This document shows positions 55,012 to 63,210 of a DNA stretch of 64,000 nt, in pieces. A model generated the notes under the pieces. The model ran no database searches and had not been told where the DNA came from. It worked only from the letters and a program-made list of their open reading frames with translations. The stretch comes from Deinococcus alpinitundrae (GTDB lineage Bacteria; Deinococcota; Deinococci; Deinococcales; Deinococcaceae): NCBI RefSeq assembly GCF_009982895.1, contig NZ_WXZL01000019.1, positions 10,727 through 74,726 of the forward strand. Reading direction: 5' to 3'. Numbering within the stretch: position 1 is the first letter of the stretch; each line of letters begins with the position of its first letter. Made by a program: the position numbers and the translations under genes.

Positions 55012-55024
55012 TCTAGGCTAGAGC
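55012..55024. promoter_or_regulatory. Overlapping divergent leaderless -10 boxes
   Basis: The palindrome CTCTAGGCTAGAG (55011-55023) contains TAGGCT on the plus strand (55014-55019, 5 nt before the ATG at 55025) and TAGCCT on the minus strand (55020-55015, 6 nt before the ATG at 55008). The two -10 hexamers share five bases, so RNA polymerase could occupy only one promoter at a time. Confidence 0.6.
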
Positions 55025-55555
55025 ATGTCGCCCACCTTTTTTATCGGCATCACTCCGCCGCCCGACTTCGCCGCCCACGTGCTGGCCTGGCAGGCTGAAC
55101 TGGAACACGTCGTCACCGCGCCGCATATAACGCTGCTGGCCCCCGCCGAGTTGCCGCTGGAGCACTGGCAAAGCGTGGCCGAGCAGGTCGCCGCCCGCCA
55201 CACACCCGCCCGGGTCAAGCTGGGTGGCTCGGACTTCTTCGGGTCGCGGGTCATCTTCCTGCGGGTAGATGCGCCGGAGTTGAGACCCATTCACGCCGAC
55301 CTCGTGCAGACACTCGGCGAAGCGCCTGGCGAATTCGCGCTGGAGAACTTCCACCCGCACCTGACGCTGGCGCTGAACTGGCGCAGCCTGAACGTGGGCT
55401 GGGCCGAGGCGATCCGCCACGCTGAGGCGACGTTCGCTGGGCTAGATGCCGCGCCGCTGACCTTCGAGGCCCGCCAACTGGTGCTGTTCGGCAAAGACAC
55501 AGCAGGACAGCCCTACACCGAGCGCAGACGCTTTGACCTCGGCAGGGCTTCATGA
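55025..55555 (+). CDS. 2'-5' RNA ligase/2H phosphoesterase family protein
   Basis: 176 aa with the two HxT/S motifs of the 2H superfamily: APHITLLAP near residue 36 and FHPHLTLAL near residue 115, both in symmetric halves. Members act as 2'-5' RNA ligases or as cyclic phosphodiesterases such as ADP-ribose 1'',2''-cyclic phosphatase (ThpR-like). Start as above; leaderless. It is followed by the putatively damage-regulated gene, 49 bp away on the same strand. Confidence 0.9.
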   Translation: MSPTFFIGITPPPDFAAHVLAWQAELEHVVTAPHITLLAPAELPLEHWQSVAEQVAARHTPARVKLGGSDFFGSRVIFLRVDAPELRPIHADLVQTLGEAPGEFALENFHPHLTLALNWRSLNVGWAEAIRHAEATFAGLDAAPLTFEARQLVLFGKDTAGQPYTERRRFDLGRAS

Positions 55556-55570
55556 TTCCTTAAAGCCCAC

Positions 55571-55598
55571 TTGACAATTACGTCTGTACCGTAATAAT
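55571..55598 (+). promoter_or_regulatory. Promoter with RDRM-like palindrome
   Basis: TTGACA (55571-55576), 16-nt spacer and AATAAT (55593-55598), 6 nt before ATG 55605. The palindrome TTACGTCTGTACCGTAA (55578-55594), with ends ATTACG/CGTAAT, fills the spacer and covers the -10. Its length, 17 bp, and TTACG/CGTAA arms resemble the radiation/desiccation response motif bound by the repressor DdrO in Deinococcus. Such placement would block polymerase until DNA damage inactivates the repressor. Confidence 0.6.
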
Positions 55599-55604
55599 AC
55601 GAGT

Positions 55605-56093
55605 ATGGATAACCTCTTGAAGAAAGCGGGCGCGATGACCGCACACCTGGATCTGTTTCAACACATGCTCCATCTGCGCGGCCTGCTGCAACTCGCCGCC
55701 CACATGGAGGAGCGCGGCGACCGGGTGACGATGGTTTCTGCCGACAACATCACCCTGATCGGCGCGGGCATGGACAGCGCGAGCACCATCACGACCAGCA
55801 AGGGAGCCGACATCGGCTCGCAGAGCGCCTACAGCGTGCTGCGCGGCCTGAAGGGACACGACGCGCCTGAATACGCCGTGACCCGCGAGGAACTCAAGGC
55901 GCTCAACGCCCGCGCCGTGAGTGAGCTGGAAGCCAGCGACGCCATGCGCGCTTTCGGCGAAACCCTGACCCGCATCACGGCCATGCCTGCGGCTCAGAGT
56001 GCTCCGAGCGCCGCTGCCGAAGCGCCTGCCGAGCGCCCCAGCCGCACCCGGCGCAGCGCGGAAGAAGTAAGCAGCGAAGCACCCGCCGCTTAA
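55605..56093 (+). CDS. Unrecognised 162-aa protein, candidate DNA-damage-regulon member
   Basis: 162 aa. An N-terminal helical segment (MDNLLKKAGAMTAHLDLFQHMLHLRGLLQLAAHMEERG), a central part with beta-like pattern (RVTMVSADNITLIGAGMDSASTITTSKGADIGSQS) and YSVLRGLKGHDAPEYAVTREELKALNARAVSELEASDAMRAF, then a Pro/Ala/Arg/Ser-rich tail ending PAA. I do not recognise the family. No Ddr protein I remember matches it. The leaderless consensus promoter with the palindrome, and the well-formed terminator downstream, argue that it is a regulated real gene. Confidence 0.75.
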   Translation: MDNLLKKAGAMTAHLDLFQHMLHLRGLLQLAAHMEERGDRVTMVSADNITLIGAGMDSASTITTSKGADIGSQSAYSVLRGLKGHDAPEYAVTREELKALNARAVSELEASDAMRAFGETLTRITAMPAAQSAPSAAAEAPAERPSRTRRSAEEVSSEAPAA

Positions 56094-56108
56094 ACGATCA
56101 CCCCACTC

Positions 56109-56148
56109 AGCCCCGCTCCCAGCATCTCGGGAAGCGGGGCTACTTTTT
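56109..56148 (+). terminator. Terminator of the 162-aa gene
   Basis: AGCCCCGCT (56109-56117) pairs with AGCGGGGCT (56133-56141), followed by ACTTTTTG. It begins 16 bp after the stop codon. Confidence 0.88.
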
Positions 56149-56279
56149 GACCTTACTTTAGCCCGCCGGGAAATCCGGAGGCGTATGCTGCCCTCACGCG
56201 AAACCCAGCTTTGCCGCCGCCTTTCCTCGGAAACGGCCGGAAGGCGGCCCCGTTCAGCTTCCTTTCGCGGGGAGGATGC

Positions 56280-57935
56280 ATGACCCAGGCAGACCAGACA
56301 CAGGCAGAACGCACGGAGGCGAACTCGGAAACGGTGGATTACGTCGTGGTGGGCGCGGGGTCGGGCGGCTGCGTGGTGGCGGCTCGGCTGACCGAGGACC
56401 CAAACGTGCGGGTGCTGCTGCTCGAAGCGGGCGTGCCGGACGAAGCGCCGGAGATCGGCATTCCGGCGGCTTTCTCCAAGCTCTTCAAATCGCCGCTCGA
56501 CTGGAATTACGAGACCGAGGCCCAGCCCCACCTGGCCGGAAGACGGCTGTACTGGCCGCGCGGCAAGATGTTGGGCGGGTCGAGCAGTATCAACGCCATG
56601 GTCTACATCCGGGGCAATAAGGCCGACTACGACGCCTGGGACGCAGCGGGCAATCAGGGTTGGAGCTACGACGAGGTGCTGCCCTACTTCATCAAGGCCG
56701 AGGACAACGAGAACGGCCCGGGTCCCTTTCACGGCGCGGGCGGGCCGCTGCACGTCGAGAACCGCCGCTATACCCACGAGATTTGCGACGCCATCACGGC
56801 GGGCTTTCAGGAAGTGGGCTTTGCGGCCAACGACGACTTCAACGGTGTGTCTCAGGAGGGCGTGGGGCGCTATCAGGTGACGCAGAAGGGCGGCGTGCGT
56901 CACTCGGCGGCCAGCGCTTATCTCAAGCCCGCTCTGGCGCGGCCCAACCTGGAAGCCCGCACCGGAGCGCACGTCACCCGCATCCTGATCGAGGCCGGGC
57001 GGGCGGTGGGGGTGGCGTACCAATCCGGAGACGGCCCACGCACCGTTCGTGCCGAGCGTGGCGTCATCCTGGCAGCCGGAGCCATCACCAGCCCGCACCT
57101 GCTGATGCTCTCGGGCGTGGGCGAGCGGGCCATGCTGGAGGCCGCAGGCGTGACGGTGGTGCACGAGTTGCCGGGCGTGGGCCAGAACCTGCAAGACCAC
57201 CTGTTCGTGCCGCTGGTCTACGAGACCGAAACCGTCAGCCTCAAGGACGCCACAAGCGAGGCCAACTTCGCGTTGTACCTGGGTGAGCAGCAGGGCATGT
57301 TGTGCAGCAACATCGCCGAGAGCGGCGGCTTCATGAAGTCCGACCCCAGTCTGGACGCGCCCGATCTGCAATTTCACAACGGCGCGGCGCTGTTCGTGGA
57401 TCACGGTTTTCTGGAACTCGACGGCCATCACTTCACCCTGCTGCCGTCGCTGGTGGCTCCGCACAGCAAAGGCCAGATTCGGCTGGCAAGCAGCGACCCG
57501 CAGGCGTACCCGCTGATCGAGCCGGACTATCTCTCGGACGAGCGGGACATGGAGGTGCTGCTGCGCGGCATGCGGCTGGCGCGGCAGGTGGGCGAGTCGG
57601 ACGCGCTTTCGGCCTACCGCACCCGCGAGGCGATGCCGGGCGAAGCGGTGCAGAGTGACGACGAGCTGCGCGAGTACATCCGGGCGCAGGCCATGACCAT
57701 CTACCACCCGGTGGGCACCTGCAAGATGGGCCACGACGATCTGGCGGTGGTGGACGACAAGTTGCAGGTGCACGGCCTTGAAGGGCTGTGGGTCGCCGAC
57801 GCCAGCGTGATGCCCACGATCGTGCGCGGTAACACCAACGCACCCACCATCATGATCGCCGAGAAGGCCGCCGAGTTCATTCAAGCGGCGCAGCCTGCCC
57901 AGCGAGCGCAGGAAGCGGTCAGCGCCGACGACTGA
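56280..57935 (+). CDS. GMC-family FAD oxidoreductase (choline dehydrogenase-like)
   Basis: 551 aa from ATG 56280, GGGGAGGA at 4-5 nt; a longer frame upstream has no site. FAD-binding GAGSGGCVVAARLTE (residues about 23-38), GMC signature 1 RGKMLGGSSSINAMVYIRGN, signature 2 GAITSPHLLMLSG, and the catalytic C-terminal HPVGTCKMG...NTNAPTIMIAEKAA with His and Asn. Oxidises an alcohol; glycine-betaine pathway enzymes and broad alcohol oxidases share this form. No betaine aldehyde dehydrogenase is adjacent. Confidence 0.92.
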   Translation: MTQADQTQAERTEANSETVDYVVVGAGSGGCVVAARLTEDPNVRVLLLEAGVPDEAPEIGIPAAFSKLFKSPLDWNYETEAQPHLAGRRLYWPRGKMLGGSSSINAMVYIRGNKADYDAWDAAGNQGWSYDEVLPYFIKAEDNENGPGPFHGAGGPLHVENRRYTHEICDAITAGFQEVGFAANDDFNGVSQEGVGRYQVTQKGGVRHSAASAYLKPALARPNLEARTGAHVTRILIEAGRAVGVAYQSGDGPRTVRAERGVILAAGAITSPHLLMLSGVGERAMLEAAGVTVVHELPGVGQNLQDHLFVPLVYETETVSLKDATSEANFALYLGEQQGMLCSNIAESGGFMKSDPSLDAPDLQFHNGAALFVDHGFLELDGHHFTLLPSLVAPHSKGQIRLASSDPQAYPLIEPDYLSDERDMEVLLRGMRLARQVGESDALSAYRTREAMPGEAVQSDDELREYIRAQAMTIYHPVGTCKMGHDDLAVVDDKLQVHGLEGLWVADASVMPTIVRGNTNAPTIMIAEKAAEFIQAAQPAQRAQEAVSADD

Positions 57936-57950
57936 ACGATAGGAACTACG

Positions 57951-57984
57951 AAAAGCTGGCCCGTAAGTAGGGGTCAGCTTTTTT
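57951..57984. terminator. Bidirectional terminator between GMC and GNAT genes
   Basis: AAAAGCTGGCCC pairs with GGGGTCAGCTTTT, with T runs on both strands; the minus-strand GNAT stop codon lies inside the hairpin. Confidence 0.85.
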
Positions 57985-58720
57985 GTGGGCCATTTCCAGT
58001 GAAGGCTGTGGGCCGCTGAGGCGCCGGGAGCAGGGCCACTGGGTCAGCTCCACTGCGCCCGGCCAGCGCCTCGGCTTCGCGGCGGGCACGCTCCGTGCCG
58101 AGCCAGCTTTGCCAGTAAGCGCGCATCGTTTCGCTGACGAGCTGCAGCGGTACACGGTCAGCCGGAGTCAGCGGGCAGTAGAGCAAATCAAGGTCCATCA
58201 GCGGTCCACCGTCTGGACCGCCAACAGGCTGCCAGTAGGGGATGTCCACCGTGCGAAAGCCCAGGGCACCCAGCTTGACGCGCCTGAGCTGCGGATCGCT
58301 GCCCACCCGCACCTCGGCGGCAAGGTCGGCGGCGCTGAGGGTCTCCACGTGAACAGCGTCGGCGAACACGCCTGCCAATCCGGCCTCGCGGATGATCTGC
58401 ATGCGGGCGACGTGCAGCGCGCTGGCCGCCCCGGTGCCGCGTGCCGACTGGGCCACGCCCATGAACGAGCTGAAGCCTGCGCCACTCGGCAACAGGTGAA
58501 ACAGCGTGCCGCCGATGACCTCTCCCCCATTTTCGGCCACCAGAATGACGTTCTCGCGCCCGTCACTGGCCTGATCGCGGCCAGTTTGGGCGATCATCTG
58601 GCCGAAGTATTCGGCAGGAATCAGCATGTCAGGGGCATAGTAGCTGGCTTCCTGAATGCGTCCGAAGGCGCTGAGGGCCGGGTCGGAAGGATCGGTGACG
58701 CGGCGGGCAGTCGGAGTCAT
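57974..58720 (-). CDS. GNAT-family N-acetyltransferase
   Basis: 248 aa. Acetyl-CoA site in the second quarter: [13 protein letters not shown], then [26 protein letters not shown] (motif A with the RGTGAAS pyrophosphate loop). The C-terminal half resembles no acceptor I can name. ATG 58720 is 6 nt after TAGACT (leaderless). Standalone; convergent with the GMC gene. Confidence 0.85.
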   Translation of the reverse strand: MTPTARRVTDPSDPALSAFGRIQEASYYAPDMLIPAEYFGQMIAQTGRDQASDGRENVILVAENGGEVIGGTLFHLLPSGAGFSSFMGVAQSARGTGAASALHVARMQIIREAGLAGVFADAVHVETLSAADLAAEVRVGSDPQLRRVKLGALGFRTVDIPYWQPVGGPDGGPLMDLDLLYCPLTPADRVPLQLVSETMRAYWQSWLGTERARREAEALAGRSGADPVALLPAPQRPTAFTGNGPQKS

Positions 58721-58774
58721 GCCGTCAGTCTAGAGGAGGGAACATAAACCGAACGTCAGCCTTGCCGCACGGCG

Positions 58775-59431
58775 CTACGGCAGCGGCCAGCGCACCGTCC
58801 CAACCTGATCGGTGCGCCAGATACGCGTTCCTATCGCTGCCAGCCGGTCGAGCACCTGCGAATTGGGGTGGCCGTAGGTGTTGCGCCCGACACTGATGAC
58901 AGCGTTTTTTGGACGAGTTTCCTGCAAGAAGGCTGCCCCAGTCGAAAAATGGCTGCCGTGATGGGCGGTCTTGAGCACGTCAAGCTGGCCCACGCCCAGT
59001 TCGCCCTCGATGGGATCGGGGAGGTCACCCAGGAAGACGGTGTGGAACCTGGGAGTGTCGAGCCTGACGACCACGCTGTTGTCGTTGTCGGCCTTCGAGA
59101 ACGGCTGGCCCACCGGCCACAGCACCGTGAAGCGGGCTTCCCCAGCTTGTACCCGGTCGCCCCGGCGCACCTCGCGCACCGGCACGTGGCGCTGCTCGGC
59201 AGCCCGCAGCAACATGTTGAGGTTGGGGTCATCCTTGCGCTCGCCGATCCACAACTTGCCCACCGGTAAACCCAGCATCACGCTGGTCAACCCCTCGATA
59301 TGATCGGCGTCGGCGTGGGTAGCGACCATCACATCGAGAGAACGCACGTTCATGGCCCTCAGCGCGGGCAGCACCGTTCGCGCGCCCACATCGTAGTCGC
59401 CTCTGGGCGTGCCGCCGCCGTCGATCAGCAT
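58775..59431 (-). CDS. ComEC-like metallo-beta-lactamase domain, N-terminally truncated
   Basis: 218 aa from ATG 59431 ([27 protein letters not shown]). The fold has [11 protein letters not shown] (HxDxDH metal site), [18 protein letters not shown] and [11 protein letters not shown], all typical of the C-terminal ComEC domain. The usual leading strand of that domain (VGQGDAxLIxxP) is missing: just upstream the frame reads FFVLGYALF and then hits a stop, and no Competence membrane core precedes it. Either a small solitary MBL enzyme or the 3' end of a broken comEC. Confidence 0.72.
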   Translation of the reverse strand: MLIDGGGTPRGDYDVGARTVLPALRAMNVRSLDVMVATHADADHIEGLTSVMLGLPVGKLWIGERKDDPNLNMLLRAAEQRHVPVREVRRGDRVQAGEARFTVLWPVGQPFSKADNDNSVVVRLDTPRFHTVFLGDLPDPIEGELGVGQLDVLKTAHHGSHFSTGAAFLQETRPKNAVISVGRNTYGHPNSQVLDRLAAIGTRIWRTDQVGTVRWPLP

Positions 59432-59458
59432 AAACAGCGCGTAACCTAGAACGAAAAA

Positions 59459-59467
59459 TCATCCACA
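59459..59467 (+). repeat. DnaA-box-like TCATCCACA
   Basis: TCATCCACA followed by GGCC, left of the NERD gene. It resembles the sites at 60762-60807 on its right (shared ATCCACAGG). Confidence 0.3.
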
Positions 59468-59543
59468 GGCCCGTGCTTCAGCCCCTAAACCCTTCCCAGT
59501 CAAAGAGTCCTGTGACAGCCTGCCTTCTATCCTGAGCACACTT

Positions 59544-60533
59544 ATGATCGTCAAGACCCACGACGCACAGCCTACCCAGGACAAGTTCCAACGCGCGGGC
59601 GATGAGGCTGAGAAGCAGATGGCCTTTTACCTGAAGCGGGCGTTTGGTGAGAACCCGGACGTCCATGTCTTCCACAACCTGCGCTTCGAGCATGGCGGGG
59701 ATGTGGCCCAGATCGATCACTTGGTCTTCCACCGTTCAGGCTTCATCATCATCGAGAGTAAGAGCGTGACCAGCACCGTGCGGATCAATGAGCGCGAAGA
59801 GTGGAGCCGACAGTGGAATGGCGAGTGGAGGGGCATGCCCTCCCCCATTCTCCAGGCCCGGCGGCAGGCAGATCTTCTACGGAGCTTCTTGCAAGCACAT
59901 AAAGAAGAGTTGAGGGGCAAGGTCCTGCTGGGACTGAAGCAGGCAACCTTCGCGGCGTTCATGATTGATGTGGTGGTGGCCATCAGCGACCAGGGCGTCG
60001 TGCAGCATCAAGGGGCTTTGCCGGACGTTCGCAAAGCGGATCAGGTGCCGGACCGCATCAAAGAACTGATCGCGGACCATGTGCAGCTGGCTCACCCGTT
60101 CAGCCGAGACAAACGTTCCAAGGACTGGGGCGTCAATCTGCCCGCTGAGGAGTTCACGCGCACGAGTGCTTTTCTGCGAGCCAAGCACTGTGAGCGGCGG
60201 CCTGTGCAGACAGAGGCCTCCAAGAAGGAAAGCTTGCCAGCGGCGAAACGCGAGGCTCAGGCTCAGGCTGCCGCAACTTCTAGCCGTCCCCAGAGTGCAG
60301 CATCCTCTTCGAAGCTGCCAGCGTTTTCTTGCCGTGCCTGCAAGAGTACGTCGCTGGAAATCACCTTCGGTCGCAGCTACTACTTCAAGTGCAAGAGCTG
60401 CGACGGCAACACGCCGATTCAGCTGAGCTGCCCGAAGTGCAAAGGGCAACAGCGCACCCGCAAGAGTGGCAAGCAGTTCTTCGCCGAGTGCGCCGCTTGT
60501 CAGAGTTCGGAGCTTTACTTCACCAACGCCTGA
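59544..60533 (+). CDS. NERD-domain nuclease-related protein with zinc ribbons
   Basis: 329 aa. N-terminal NERD domain: GDEAEKQMAFYLKRAF, VFHNLRFEHGGDVAQIDHLVFHRSGFIIIESKS, a restriction-endonuclease-like core with the D...(E)xK type catalytic residues (QIDHLV, IIESK). A linker of Lys/Ala/Ser-rich sequence follows, then two zinc-ribbon-like CxxC pairs (CRACKS, CKSC; CPKCKG, CAAC). NERD proteins are often plasmid-borne or associated with mobile DNA. Base composition is lower GC than neighbours. Confidence 0.82.
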   Translation: MIVKTHDAQPTQDKFQRAGDEAEKQMAFYLKRAFGENPDVHVFHNLRFEHGGDVAQIDHLVFHRSGFIIIESKSVTSTVRINEREEWSRQWNGEWRGMPSPILQARRQADLLRSFLQAHKEELRGKVLLGLKQATFAAFMIDVVVAISDQGVVQHQGALPDVRKADQVPDRIKELIADHVQLAHPFSRDKRSKDWGVNLPAEEFTRTSAFLRAKHCERRPVQTEASKKESLPAAKREAQAQAAATSSRPQSAASSSKLPAFSCRACKSTSLEITFGRSYYFKCKSCDGNTPIQLSCPKCKGQQRTRKSGKQFFAECAACQSSELYFTNA

Positions 60534-60536
60534 GGC

Positions 60537-60759
60537 GTCTTGGCTGGCACTGAACGTCTTGCAAGCGGGCCTCAAGATCTGGGCAGGCGACAAGTACCCA
60601 GACTTCGAGATGCGCGTGGCCGTGTCACGTCAGGCGGAGATCCGCTTCGAGAACTGGAAGCCGGACAAGCAGCAGGCCGAGGAACTGCGGGCCGAGATCG
60701 GTGCGGAGATCAGCCAGGTGATGGAAGGGATCGAGCCGGAAGACTACCTGAGCGAGTGA
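60537..60759 (+). pseudogene. C-terminal fragment of an unidentified protein
   Basis: Directly after the NERD stop an open frame without a credible start encodes SWLALNVLQAGLKIWAGDKY, PDFEMRVAVSRQAEIRFENW and KPDKQQAEELRAEIGAEISQ, ending at TGA 60757. It reads like the end of a larger protein (acidic, helical C terminus) fused at the stop of NERD. Possibly a remnant from element rearrangement. Confidence 0.4.
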
Positions 60760-60761
60760 AA

Positions 60762-60807
60762 TGATCCACAGGGTTATCCACAGGCGAGTACTTAAGCCTG
60801 TGGATTA
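60762..60807. promoter_or_regulatory. Cluster of DnaA-box-like sequences with inverted repeat
   Basis: TGATCCACA (60762-60770), the exact consensus TTATCCACA (60774-60782) and, inverted, TGTGGATTA (60799-60807). ATCCACAGGC and GCCTGTGGAT form 10-bp arms around a 10-nt loop. Weaker DnaA-box-like matches occur at 61780-61788 and 61835-61843. Candidates are a small replication origin remnant of a mobile element or a DnaA-regulated site; a terminator reading for the NERD unit is also possible. No replication gene is intact here. Confidence 0.45.
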
Positions 60808-60983
60808 TGTTTAGGTTGGATGGCCGCTGTTCCTGTATAGAATTGATCCACCTGCCCCAAACTTCGCTTGATGGATTCATTCCAATTTGCGCCACAAAGC
60901 ATCAAAGAAGGCCGCGCCAAGTGCGGATGCATGGGCGCGGCCAAAGGGACAGGGAGGTGGTCTGTCGTCAGAAGGGTGCGGGA

Positions 60984-61751
60984 TCAGTCTCCGGCGAGGG
61001 GGGTGGAAGTCTTGGCGCTTGCTTCTATGAAGAGAAACGTCGCGATCGACACGAACACCGTCAGGGTCAGGCCGAGCACCAGGTAAAACAGGCCCTGAAT
61101 GTCGACGCCACTCACGAGCGTCGTGCTCAGCGGCTGCGGCAGGTACGAGATCGCGGCCATGCCGGTGTAGTGCATTCCGGCGATCGCAGCGCCCATAACC
61201 AGGGACGCACCGAGCTGAACAGTGGTTCGGGCGGTACGGGTGAGGTTCACGACGATCACGCGGGAGAACAGGTAGAACGCAACACTCGCGGCTCCCACGG
61301 CAATCAGCACGCTCACACCAACCAGGAGAGGATTGTACTGCGGGGTGGCGTTGAGTTGCAGCGCGGCCATGCCGACGTAGTGCATCAGGACGATGCCGGT
61401 TCCGGCGATGGCCCCACTGGTAAGAATGCGCGGGATGGTCGGTGTTCCTTTGAACAGCAGGACGCTCGCGGCGACGAGAAAGCCGATGGCACTGACCCCA
61501 GAGATGAGCGTGAGCGGCAGGCCGTACGCAACGCCGACAGGGATTTGCATGGCAAGCATGCCGACGAAGTGCATGGCCCAGATGCCGTATCCGAGGACTG
61601 CGCCGAGGATGACCGGAGCGATGGTTCCGCCGACGCGGCTATAACGGCGGGCGAGTTCCAGGGCGAGGCCGGAGGTGATCACGGCAATGATGACCGAGAG
61701 CAGGATGTACGAGGTGTTCCAAGAGGTGTGAAGCATCATAGTGTCGTGCAT
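60984..61751 (-). CDS. MHYT-domain integral membrane sensor
   Basis: 255 aa, seven predicted helices. Three MHYT motifs: WAMHFVGM, VLMHYVGM, GMHYTGM, which are proposed to bind copper and sense O2, CO or NO. Usually MHYT is fused to an output domain (GGDEF, EAL, LytTR); here the protein ends after the last helix with KTSTPLAGD, so any output is through a partner. AGGAG is 9 nt before the ATG; an isolated gene. Confidence 0.85.
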   Translation of the reverse strand: MHDTMMLHTSWNTSYILLSVIIAVITSGLALELARRYSRVGGTIAPVILGAVLGYGIWAMHFVGMLAMQIPVGVAYGLPLTLISGVSAIGFLVAASVLLFKGTPTIPRILTSGAIAGTGIVLMHYVGMAALQLNATPQYNPLLVGVSVLIAVGAASVAFYLFSRVIVVNLTRTARTTVQLGASLVMGAAIAGMHYTGMAAISYLPQPLSTTLVSGVDIQGLFYLVLGLTLTVFVSIATFLFIEASAKTSTPLAGD

Positions 61752-62046
61752 GTATTAGGCTCCTGTGAGTCGATCCGGTGGTGGATAACTCGGTCGATGT
61801 CAACCTAATCACTGGGTTCTTACCCGCTTGTACGTGTGGATACCAAATACCCCCAACCCCCACCCTCGCGCCCACCGCCGCACCTTCAACGTCCTGAGCG
61901 TCACGCGCGAGTGCGGCGTCTGGAGAACTGGAGAAGATCCCAGCCATGTCCATGATGTCCGTCAGAAACGCTCGCATCTTCTTTTCATCAGGCCCATTTC
62001 ACGCTGGCTGATCACAGGCTGATGGTGACCTTCTAAGATCGCTCTC

Positions 62047-62655
62047 ATGGTCTTCCTCTCCCATCGCCTTGCCACTCTTCTTTTTGTCGCCTCGTGTACC
62101 GCAAACGCCGTGGGCATCCAGGGCGAAATTCAGAACAGCGCTGCTTGGACGGTGACAGGAGCAACGGGCAAGACGCTGGTGTTGCTGACGAACCTCACCC
62201 AGGGCAAGATCATTGGTTTGGGGACTTTGGAAGGCCGGGAGTTTCATCTCACGATTCCTGTGACCTTCAAGCCTGCCCTTGAGCCGCTCCAAGCCTGCCC
62301 CGGAGTCAAGTCGAGTCCCAGCGAACCGAAAACCTACATCGCTGAGCAGCTGATGTTGTTTTATCCCACACAGAATGCTGTGGCACTGCTTACACAGGCG
62401 GACGATCCGATAGACCCGACACGGCGTGCCCAGTGGATGTACAGCGACCGAGCGGCCACCGTCAAAGGACGCTGCACAGGGTTAAATACCTACTATGACC
62501 TGACCTTACATGTGGGGTGGAATGCGGTGATGACGGTCAGCGAACCCAGCAGATTCCTCGTGCGCAATGCCGCAGAGAGTCTGCCGTACTGGGTGATTAC
62601 CAAAGCGTTGACACCGGCGCGCACCCTCTTCCCCAACGTCTTCGATGGAAAATAG
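62047..62655 (+). CDS. Secreted protein of unknown function
   Basis: 202 aa. N-terminal signal LSHRLATLLFVASCTANA, then a soluble beta-rich protein (IQGEIQNSAAWTVTGATGKTLVLLTNLTQGKIIG, EFHLTIPVTFKPALEPLQACPGVKSS, TYYDLTLHVGWNAVMTVSEPSRFLV). The VASC at the signal end could be a lipobox but its position is not ideal. No family recognised. ATG 62047 is 7 nt after TAAGAT (leaderless). Confidence 0.65.
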   Translation: MVFLSHRLATLLFVASCTANAVGIQGEIQNSAAWTVTGATGKTLVLLTNLTQGKIIGLGTLEGREFHLTIPVTFKPALEPLQACPGVKSSPSEPKTYIAEQLMLFYPTQNAVALLTQADDPIDPTRRAQWMYSDRAATVKGRCTGLNTYYDLTLHVGWNAVMTVSEPSRFLVRNAAESLPYWVITKALTPARTLFPNVFDGK

Positions 62656-62739
62656 CTGGAACGCTCCAATATCCCCTGTTTGGCGGGCCAAGGCGAGATA
62701 TCTTCCTGAGTTTTTTCACTTAGCCAAGTCCGATCCTGC

Positions 62740-62952
62740 TCAGGACTGGTCGTCTTCCTTTTCTTCGTCCAGTTCGATTTCTAGACGGATAATGTGCTGA
62801 CCGGCCAAGTGATAGACCCAGCCCTTTTTCTCGACGGTGAACACGCCTCCTGCCGTCATCGCTTTTTTCGCTTCATTGATGATCTTGTCGGTCGCCGCTT
62901 TGATCACGATTTCTTCCCGGTCAATTTGAATAATCCGCAGTTTGGTCGCCAT
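62740..62952 (-). CDS. Small acidic protein of unknown function
   Basis: 70 aa: a compact beta/helix protein (LRIIQIDREEIVIKAATDKIINEAKKAMTAGGVFTVEKKGWVYHLAGQHIIRLEIELDEEKEDDQS). TATTCT lies 5 nt before the ATG, in keeping with leaderless genes. No family recognised; the acidic tail is similar to small regulators or phage accessory proteins. Confidence 0.5.
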   Translation of the reverse strand: MATKLRIIQIDREEIVIKAATDKIINEAKKAMTAGGVFTVEKKGWVYHLAGQHIIRLEIELDEEKEDDQS

Positions 62953-63090
62953 ACATCAGAATAAGGTTCCTGTATCTGTCGTATGTCAGGAAGAACGTGT
63001 ACCCGGCAGACACAAACCGGACAGCAGGTCATCGCTTCGTCATCCCTATAAACGTAAACGTGCGCTGATCGGCTTTCTACTCTGAACCGG

Positions 63091-63192
63091 TTGGTTCCCA
63101 GCCTCGCTGCCTTGACTGCCGCTGAGCGCGATCTGGTGCGCGAGTACGCCTATGGGCAGCTCGGGCTGATGGTCGGGGGGTGGGCGGCCTAG
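63091..63192 (+). pseudogene. Short coding remnant
   Basis: From TTG 63091 to TAG 63190 the frame reads MVPSLAALTAAERDLVREYA, then YGQLGLMVGGWAA. It has a protein-like composition but no ribosome site or promoter, and upstream it is stopped at 63055. It may be the end of a decayed gene in an accessory region. Confidence 0.25.
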
Positions 63193-63210
63193 CGATACGC
63201 GATTGATTAA

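Noticed and set aside
55578..57884. Minus-strand open frame of about 770 codons
   Set aside because: Antisense of the GMC oxidoreductase and the 162-aa gene; His/Arg-rich with no recognised domains.
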